17,907 nucleotides of DNA. Origin: Solirubrobacterales bacterium. GTDB taxonomy: Bacteria > Actinomycetota > Thermoleophilia > Solirubrobacterales > 70-9. The notes below the pieces were generated by a model. That model had not been told where the DNA came from and did no database searches. It saw only the letters and a program-made list of their open reading frames with translations. This document shows, one piece after another, positions 13,109-17,907 of this stretch; positions within the stretch are counted from its first letter, which is position 1; every line of letters begins with the position of its first letter. The position numbers were made by a program, and so were the translations under genes. Location: the NCBI GenBank assembly GCA_030835185.1, contig JAUQWL010000059.1:1-17907 (forward strand), given 5' to 3'.

Positions 13109-13347
13109 CTGCCGGCTCCTGCGGCGGCAGAGTCCCTGGTCACCTCGATCACTTCCAGCAGTTCAGGCTCGCGGTCGGAGCGGAGCAGGTCGATCGGGTC
13201 CGGCTCGTCCTTGAGGATGTCCTCGAAGGAGCCGCGGCTGTCGTAGCAGGCCGGAGGGGTGCTCTTCGCCGGGCCGCCTGCCTGGCTGAGGATGGTTGCG
13301 GACCGGGCGAGATCCTTGCCCTGGAGTTCGCCGGTTTCAGGCTTCAT
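13105..13347 (-). CDS. Small hypothetical protein coupled to rsgA (80 residues)
   Basis: ATG 13347 opens 80 codons ending in TGA 13105–13107, which overlaps the rsgA TTG by four bases. Third positions are overwhelmingly G/C on this strand and frame, which argues that it is truly coding. The protein is hydrophilic and acidic toward the C-terminus (FEDILKDEPDPIDLL, then REPELLEVIEV), with one Cys and no membrane segment or recognised fold. A longer form from GTG 13386 would begin directly after the epimerase TAG stop but adds rare AGA and CGA codons, so ATG 13347 is preferred; TACCCT lies ten bases upstream. I do not recognise the family. The tight coupling suggests a role near RsgA or ribosome assembly, but that is inference. 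Confidence 0.6.
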   Translation of the reverse strand: MKPETGELQGKDLARSATILSQAGGPAKSTPPACYDSRGSFEDILKDEPDPIDLLRSDREPELLEVIEVTRDSAAAGAGS

Positions 13348-13386
13348 TCGTCTGGCCAGGGTAGGGGAGACGGTGGCGGTTCTCAC

Positions 13387-14334
13387 CTAGGCTGCCGCGG
13401 CGGTCAGAGCGTCGAAGGTGAGCTTCAGGCCCGTGCCGAGCTCTGTTTCGGCCCGCCACGCAAGGGCGCTCCCTGCAAGGCGGGGGTCGATCGAGATCCG
13501 CTCGACCTCCCCGTCACGTGCCGGTTCGAAGTCCGGTTCGAAGTCAGGGGTCCCGGTCGCCTCGCCGAGCGCGGCGACGAGGTCGAGCACGGAGGTCTCG
13601 ATTCCGGTGCCGATGTTGAACGAACCGGGCCCGGTGGCCGCCTCCGCGGCGATCATCGCGTTGACGACGTCGGCTACATATATGTAGTCACGGGTCTGCT
13701 TGCCGGATCCGAACACCGACGGCCGCGCGCCCTGCTCGAGTTTGCCGCAGAAGATCGCGACGACCCCGGCCTCGCCGTATGGATCCTGCCTGGGCCCGTA
13801 TACGTTGCCGAGACGAAGCGATACACCGTCGAGTCCGTAGAGCCGGCGGTAGAGCCCGACGTATCCCTCGGCCGCCAGCTTGCTCTGACCGTAGGGGGAG
13901 AGCGGCATCGCCGGCTGGTTCTCGTCCAGCGGCAGCGTACGTCCGTCGCCTTCACCGTAGATCGCTCCGCCGGTCGAGGCCAGGACGAATCGCCGGGCAC
14001 CGCACCGGCGGGCGCTTTCGAGCACGTTCGCCGTGCCTGCGACGTTGACCCGGGCGTCAAAGGCCGGGTCGGCGACCGACTTGCGCACATCCATCTGGGC
14101 GGCGAGATGGAAGACTGCGTCGGGGCGGAATGACCCGGTGGCGTCGAGCATCGCCTCGCGATCGGTGATGTCGGCCACCTCGAGGACGGCGCCGACCGCG
14201 ATCGCCGGGGCGAGGTTCTCCCGCCGGCCGGAAGAGAGGTCGTCGACGACCAGGACCTCGTTCCCGCCCGCGAGCAGCGCATCGGTCAGATGGGAGCCGA
14301 TGAATCCTGCACCGCCGGTAACGAGGGCCTTCAC
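13387..14334 (-). CDS. NAD-dependent sugar-nucleotide epimerase (GalE-like SDR)
   Basis: A 315-residue extended short-chain dehydrogenase/reductase. The Rossmann motif GGAGFIG is at 7–13, Asp31/Asp32 end strand 2 (NAD preference), and the catalytic set is Ser120-Thr121 with Tyr148-x-x-x-Lys152 (SPYGQSK). The RLGNVYGPRQDP motif (174–185) is typical of UDP-glucose 4-epimerase-type enzymes. It probably interconverts UDP-sugars for cell-envelope or exopolysaccharide synthesis; the exact sugar cannot be told by sequence alone. The start is GTG 14334, with TAGTAT eight bases upstream and no SD. It is divergent from topA and its stop codon sits 39 bases upstream of the ATG of the small rsgA-linked ORF on the same strand, so the three may share a transcript. 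Asp-Phe-Glu-Pro is duplicated near the C-terminal part by a 12-bp tandem repeat. Confidence 0.9.
   Translation of the reverse strand: MKALVTGGAGFIGSHLTDALLAGGNEVLVVDDLSSGRRENLAPAIAVGAVLEVADITDREAMLDATGSFRPDAVFHLAAQMDVRKSVADPAFDARVNVAGTANVLESARRCGARRFVLASTGGAIYGEGDGRTLPLDENQPAMPLSPYGQSKLAAEGYVGLYRRLYGLDGVSLRLGNVYGPRQDPYGEAGVVAIFCGKLEQGARPSVFGSGKQTRDYIYVADVVNAMIAAEAATGPGSFNIGTGIETSVLDLVAALGEATGTPDFEPDFEPARDGEVERISIDPRLAGSALAWRAETELGTGLKLTFDALTAAAA
13521..13544. repeat. 12-bp in-frame tandem duplication in the epimerase gene
   Basis: CCGGTTCGAAGT occurs twice in direct succession, encoding Asp-Phe-Glu-Pro twice. Being in frame, it lengthens a surface segment of the substrate-binding part without breaking the gene. 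Confidence 0.85.
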
Positions 14335-14342
14335 GGGGCGGA

Positions 14343-14348
14343 ATACTA
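14343..14348 (-). promoter_or_regulatory. Putative -10 of the epimerase gene
   Basis: TAGTAT on the minus strand ends eight bases before GTG 14334. The 97-base divergent region to topA also carries TACCGT at 14416–14421, ten bases before the topA ATG. Confidence 0.4.
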
Positions 14349-14431
14349 GTCAACGAAAACCAGACGACGGTGTCCACCGGGCGCTGAAGTCCGGGGTACT
14401 GCCCACCCGCTCTGCTACCGTCGGCTCCGAG

Positions 14432-16771
14432 ATGCGACTGATCGTCACCGAGAAAAACAACTCAGCCCGGAAGATCGCCGAGATCCTTTCCGGCGGAGGA
14501 GCGACCGAAACCAAGTCGTTCACCGTGCCGGTTTTCCGGTGGACCGACTCCGATGGTGAACACGCCGTACTCGGAACCGGCGGTCACGCCGTCGAGCGCG
14601 CTTTCCCCGAGGGCAAGGAATACAAACAGTGGAAGCTGGACCTGATCCACGGCCTGATCGACGCGCCGCTGGTCACGCGGCCGACCGACGGCAAGAAGAA
14701 CGTGGTCAAGGCTGTCCAGAAGGAGGCGAAGGCCGCCGACAGCCTGGTCATCGCGACCGACTTCGACCGCGAGGGGGAGCTGATCGGGCTGGAGGCGCTC
14801 GAGAGCTGCCTCGAGGTCAATCCCGATCTGGGGCCGACTGTGCGCCGTGCCCGCTATTCGGCCCTGACCCGCGAGGAGATCGAGGGGGCGTTTTCCAACC
14901 TGACCGATCTTTCCCACCCGCTGGCCAACGCGGCGGCCGCACGACAGGACATCGATTTGATCTGGGGCGCCGCTTTCACCCGGGCGGTCTCGCTGGTCAG
15001 CAAGGCCTATGGCGCGAATTTCCTTTCGGTCGGACGCGTCCAGAGCCCGACCCTGGGCCTGATCGTCGAACGGGAACTCGAGCGGCGGGCCCATGTGGCC
15101 AAGCCGTTCTGGGAGCTGTTCGCCAAGTTCGAGCATCCGGACGGGGCCGGCTTCGAGGCTCACCACGCGACGGACAAGTTCTGGGACAAGACCGAGGCCG
15201 ACGCGGCCCTCGCCGCCACCGCCGGCCCCGGGGTGGTCAAGTCGGTGACCAGCCGAAAGAACTCGAGCAGGCCACCGACCCCGTACAACACGAACTCCTT
15301 TCAGGTCGACGCTTCGAGTCGCCTCGGAATAACGCCGAAGCAGGCGATGAACTACGCCCAGGATCTCTACGACGACGGTTTCATCTCCTACCCACGGACC
15401 GACAACACCATCTACCCGGACTCGCTCCCGTTGGAGAAGACGATCGGCTCGCTGGTGAAGATCAAGGACTTCGCCGCTGCGGCACCGCTGCTCGACGCGC
15501 CCCTGAAGCCGACCCAGGGCAAAAAGTTCGATGCGGCACACCCGCCGATCTATCCGACCCACGCCCTCTACCCGAGCGCGCTGGACGGACCCAAAGCACG
15601 GGTCTACGAGCTGATCGTACGCCGCTTCCTGGCCACCTTCGGCAGCCCGATGATCACCGAGTCCACCCGGGCCGACATCGGGGCCGGCAGCGAGACTTAT
15701 TTCGTCCGCGGCAAGGTCGTTCTCGACCCCGGATACGCAGGCATCTACACGTATGCCCGCTCGGCCGACGAGGAGATCCCGGCGCTCGAGGAGGGCCAGC
15801 AGCTCGCCCTTGAAGGCAAGCCTTGGCTGATCGACAAGGAGACCCAGCCGCCGCCCAGGCTTTCGGAAGCCAAGCTGGTCCAGTTGATGGACGAGCAGGG
15901 GCTCGGCACCAAGGCTACCCGCCCGGACATCATCCAGAAGCTCTACAGCCGCAAGTACGTGCGCAACCACCCACCGGAACCGACCGCGACCGGTATCGCG
16001 ATGTACGAGGCCTTCAAGGCCTACGTGCCGGAGATGTCGACCTCGGAGATGACCGCGAGCCTCGAAGAGGAAATGGACCAGATCGCCGAGTCGAAGATGG
16101 AGAAGGAAGAGGTCGTCGACGACAGCCGAAGGCTGGTCCACTCGACGTTCGACGAGCTCATGGCCGGTGAAGAAGAGCTCTCGAAAATGATCTGGGCCGG
16201 CATGGACAAGGACCGCATCCTCGGCCCATGCATCGTCTGCCAGGAGGCCGGCCGGACCAGGGAAGACGGCTCGCCGAACATGCTCCGCATCATCCGGGCG
16301 AAGAAGTCCGGCAAGTCCTTCGTCGGCTGCTCCGGCTGGGAACCGGACAACCCCGACGCCTGTGACCAGACGTTCCCGATGCCTCAGCCCAACTTCTATG
16401 AAGTCACGCCGCTTGAGGAGAACTGTTCGGTCTGCCACCGCACCCCCCGGGTCAGCGTCAAGACCAGGGGTCGAGCCGGTCGACCGTGGAAGCTCTGCTT
16501 CAACGATGACTGCCCGACCATGGTCGAGATGCGCGAAAAGCGCGCCGAGCGCCAGGCCGCACAGGCCGCGGCCAAGGAGGCAAAGCAGGCCGAGGCCGAG
16601 TCGAAGCCGAAATCGGCGAAGGGCGGGGCCAGGAAGAAGGCCAAGTCGGGCCCTTCGAAGAAGTCCCGCAGCAAGACCGTCGCAGCCTCGAAATCCGGCG
16701 GTCCGCCGGATCCGGGTACCCGCCGGGTCAAGCGGGCCGGCAGCCGCGGAAAGTCCGCCCCGAAGGGCTGA
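14432..16771 (+). CDS. topA: DNA topoisomerase I (type IA) of archaeal type
   Basis: A 779-residue protein that relaxes negatively supercoiled DNA by single-strand passage. The start is ATG 14432 (MRLIVTEKNNSARKIAEIL); longer upstream frames are not TopA-like. Toprim residues are Glu7 and the DxD in TDFDREGELIG (Asp110, Asp112). The catalytic tyrosine is Tyr320 in ISYPRTDNTIYP. Other motifs are LSVGRVQSPTL (198–208) and HPPIYPT (370–376). These read as the archaeal forms; bacterial TopA has TDPDREGEAIA, SAGRVQS, ITYMRTDS and HEAIRPT. Zinc-type Cys pairs follow: 600/603 with 633/644, and 665/668 with 689/694. The tail (~700–779) is Lys/Ala-rich and basic, as in actinobacterial TopA, where such tails aid processivity. 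It is followed six bases later by tmk. The family call is firm; archaeal origin is inferred from motifs. Confidence 0.95.
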   Translation: MRLIVTEKNNSARKIAEILSGGGATETKSFTVPVFRWTDSDGEHAVLGTGGHAVERAFPEGKEYKQWKLDLIHGLIDAPLVTRPTDGKKNVVKAVQKEAKAADSLVIATDFDREGELIGLEALESCLEVNPDLGPTVRRARYSALTREEIEGAFSNLTDLSHPLANAAAARQDIDLIWGAAFTRAVSLVSKAYGANFLSVGRVQSPTLGLIVERELERRAHVAKPFWELFAKFEHPDGAGFEAHHATDKFWDKTEADAALAATAGPGVVKSVTSRKNSSRPPTPYNTNSFQVDASSRLGITPKQAMNYAQDLYDDGFISYPRTDNTIYPDSLPLEKTIGSLVKIKDFAAAAPLLDAPLKPTQGKKFDAAHPPIYPTHALYPSALDGPKARVYELIVRRFLATFGSPMITESTRADIGAGSETYFVRGKVVLDPGYAGIYTYARSADEEIPALEEGQQLALEGKPWLIDKETQPPPRLSEAKLVQLMDEQGLGTKATRPDIIQKLYSRKYVRNHPPEPTATGIAMYEAFKAYVPEMSTSEMTASLEEEMDQIAESKMEKEEVVDDSRRLVHSTFDELMAGEEELSKMIWAGMDKDRILGPCIVCQEAGRTREDGSPNMLRIIRAKKSGKSFVGCSGWEPDNPDACDQTFPMPQPNFYEVTPLEENCSVCHRTPRVSVKTRGRAGRPWKLCFNDDCPTMVEMREKRAERQAAQAAAKEAKQAEAESKPKSAKGGARKKAKSGPSKKSRSKTVAASKSGGPPDPGTRRVKRAGSRGKSAPKG

Positions 16772-16777
16772 GCGGAA

Positions 16778-17392
16778 GTGTTCATCGCGCTCGAGGGCGT
16801 TGACGGCTCAGGCAAGTCGACCCAGGTCGCGATGTTGTGTGAGGCCCTCGGCCCCGACACCCTCAGGATCCGGGAGCCCGGCGGTACCGATGCGGCCGAG
16901 GCGATCCGCGACACGTTGGCCGATCCGGGCATCCCGCTCGATGCGACTGCCGAGCTGCTGCTCTTCTTCGCCGCCCGGGCCGACCTGGTAAATCGCGTGA
17001 TCCACCCGGCGCTCGAGGCCGGCAGGCTGGTGGTGAGCGACCGTTTCGTGGACTCGACCGAGGCCTATCAGGGAGTGGCCCGCGGCCTGGGCATAGAGGT
17101 GGTGGCCGAACTGAACCGGATCGCCACCGGTGGACTGCTGCCGGACCTGACCGTCCTGCTCAGGGTGGACCCGGCTGTCGGCCTGGAGCGTGCGAAGAGC
17201 GGCGACCGCTTTGAGGCCGAGGGGCTGGGCTTTCAGCAACTGGTCGCCGGTGCTTACGAGGACATCGCCAGGCGTGAGCCGGACCGGGTGGTCGCCGTAG
17301 ACGGAAACGGTACGCCGGAAGAGGTCCACCTGCGGGTCATGGACGCACTGCGCGAGTTCCTCGGCCCGGAGCCGGCAGGGACCGGTTCTTGA
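16778..17392 (+). CDS. tmk: Thymidylate kinase
   Basis: A 204-residue enzyme phosphorylating dTMP to dTDP. P-loop GVDGSGKST at 7–15, REPGGT at 32–37, the DR motif SDRFVDSTEAYQG at 87–99, and a LID segment ERAKSGDRFE at 137–146. Length fits the family. The start GTG 16778 lies six bases after the topA stop, with GCGGAA and AAGGG purine stretches upstream as possible SD. Its TGA overlaps the holB TTG (TTGA). Together with NrdJ in this window it supplies DNA precursors. Confidence 0.95.
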   Translation: MFIALEGVDGSGKSTQVAMLCEALGPDTLRIREPGGTDAAEAIRDTLADPGIPLDATAELLLFFAARADLVNRVIHPALEAGRLVVSDRFVDSTEAYQGVARGLGIEVVAELNRIATGGLLPDLTVLLRVDPAVGLERAKSGDRFEAEGLGFQQLVAGAYEDIARREPDRVVAVDGNGTPEEVHLRVMDALREFLGPEPAGTGS

Positions 17393-17907
17393 GCCCGAAC
17401 GCGCTCGAAGAGGCGACTGCGCATCAGGTCCGCGCCCACGGCGCCCTGGCCGCTGCGCTTCGCGACGGCCCTTCCCACGCCTATCTGATCGTCGGTCCGG
17501 CCGGCTCGGGAAAGGCAGCCGCGAGCCGCGCTTTCGCCGCTGAGATTCTCGCGGAAGGGAGTCCGGATGCCGACGAAACCCGTCGGCGCGCAATGCTCGA
17601 TCCTTCGCCCCATCCCGATCTCGTCTGGCTTCGCCCGGTCGGGATGAGCCACGCGGTCGAGGACGTCCGCAGCCGGCTGATCCGTCCGGCACCGCTGAAG
17701 CCCTTCGAAGGTGAGCACCGCGTATTCGTGATCGAAGCCGCCGAGGCTCTCGGTGAAGAAAGCCAGAACGCGATGCTGAAGACCCTTGAGGAGCCGCCTC
17801 CGCATGCGCATCTGATCCTGATCGCCTCGGATGCCGAGGCTGTGCTGCCGACGGTTGCCTCCCGTTGCCAGCGGGTCGAGTTCGACGCCCTTCCCGAGGA
17901 GGCGATC
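17389..17907 (+). CDS. holB: DNA polymerase III subunit delta' (5' part, cut by window end)
   Basis: An open frame of 173 codons begins at TTG 17389, overlapping the tmk stop in TTGA, and runs off the window. It is a clamp-loader AAA+ subunit: HAYLIVGPAGSGKAAASRAF at the Walker-A position, S-H/P-H-P-D-L, VEDVRSRL, FVIEAAEALGEESQNAMLKTLEEPP, and the S-R-C-Q motif (VASRCQRVEF). These are the hallmarks of HolB/DnaX-type ATPases, and the tmk–holB order is typical. The Walker-A Lys is followed by Ala, so ATP binding may be lost, as in other delta' subunits. The zinc-module cysteines usual before H-P-D (C-x2-C type) are absent, with E-T-R-R-R-A-M-L-D-P-S-P in their place. Confidence 0.9.
   Translation, partial: MSPNALEEATAHQVRAHGALAAALRDGPSHAYLIVGPAGSGKAAASRAFAAEILAEGSPDADETRRRAMLDPSPHPDLVWLRPVGMSHAVEDVRSRLIRPAPLKPFEGEHRVFVIEAAEALGEESQNAMLKTLEEPPPHAHLILIASDAEAVLPTVASRCQRVEFDALPEEAI

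Noticed and set aside
13051..14133. 360-codon plus-strand frame opposite the epimerase
   Set aside because: Antisense to a certain SDR enzyme and no domain pattern of its own.
14033..14431. N-terminal extension of TopA
   Set aside because: The sequence is antisense to the epimerase and unlike TopA; the conserved Toprim N-terminus starts at ATG 14432.
14462..16438. Long open frame (658 codons) on the minus strand opposite topA
   Set aside because: It mirrors topA codon structure in G/C-rich DNA, has no recognisable domain, and topA is certain.

Overview
The window is high-GC DNA with strong G/C preference at third codon positions, GTG and TTG starts and tight four-base gene overlaps. The gene set (nrdR–nrdJ class II ribonucleotide reductase, topA–tmk–holB, a CsoR-like regulator, a DHA2-type MFS exporter) points to an actinobacterium. 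I would guess the Thermoleophilia/Solirubrobacterales side, but that is an inference from overall gene style and not a measurement. No tRNA, rRNA, CRISPR array, insertion sequence or phage gene is visible. The window is a chromosomal housekeeping/accessory mixture, and no stretch over 300 bases lacks a gene.

Left part (1–3745). The window opens with the tail of a secreted-type protein: a choice-of-anchor-D (ASH-like) domain, apparently frameshifted into a second ORF. It is followed by a CsoR/RcnR-type copper-sensor regulator with a low-complexity N-terminal tract. Two leftward genes follow: a small membrane-anchored protein ending in a Rho_N/SAP-like module, and a 669-residue MFS exporter that carries a MarR-like winged-helix domain on its C-terminus.

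Middle (3746–12007). Divergent from the exporter are a possible 37-codon ORF, a hairpin-containing leader, and a two-gene overlapping unit: a DUF1989 (urea-carboxylase-associated/carboxyguanidine-deiminase family) protein and a nitrilase-superfamily amidohydrolase whose catalytic Lys seems to be Arg. Convergent to these is nrdR–nrdJ. NrdJ is a B12-dependent ribonucleotide reductase interrupted by a 406-residue homing-endonuclease intein placed exactly before the thiyl-radical cysteine. nrdR has a perfect -10 and NrdR boxes. Divergent from nrdR lies a PAQR/hemolysin-III membrane protein with LEA-like 11-residue repeats at its N-terminus, overlapped by an alpha/beta hydrolase with an Asp nucleophile.

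Right part (12008–17907). Leftward genes are a sugar-nucleotide epimerase, a small unknown ORF and rsgA, the last two coupled by TTGA. Rightward is the topA–tmk–holB replication cluster, cut by the window end inside holB. The topA product carries the motif set of archaeal topoisomerase I and not that of bacterial TopA, although it sits in what I recall as the usual actinobacterial neighbourhood.

A cross-cutting feature is that at least six starts are preceded 6–8 bases upstream by a TANNNT hexamer and lack a Shine-Dalgarno sequence, as expected for leaderless transcripts. The genes without this signature are either SD-led or translationally coupled by NTGA overlaps.
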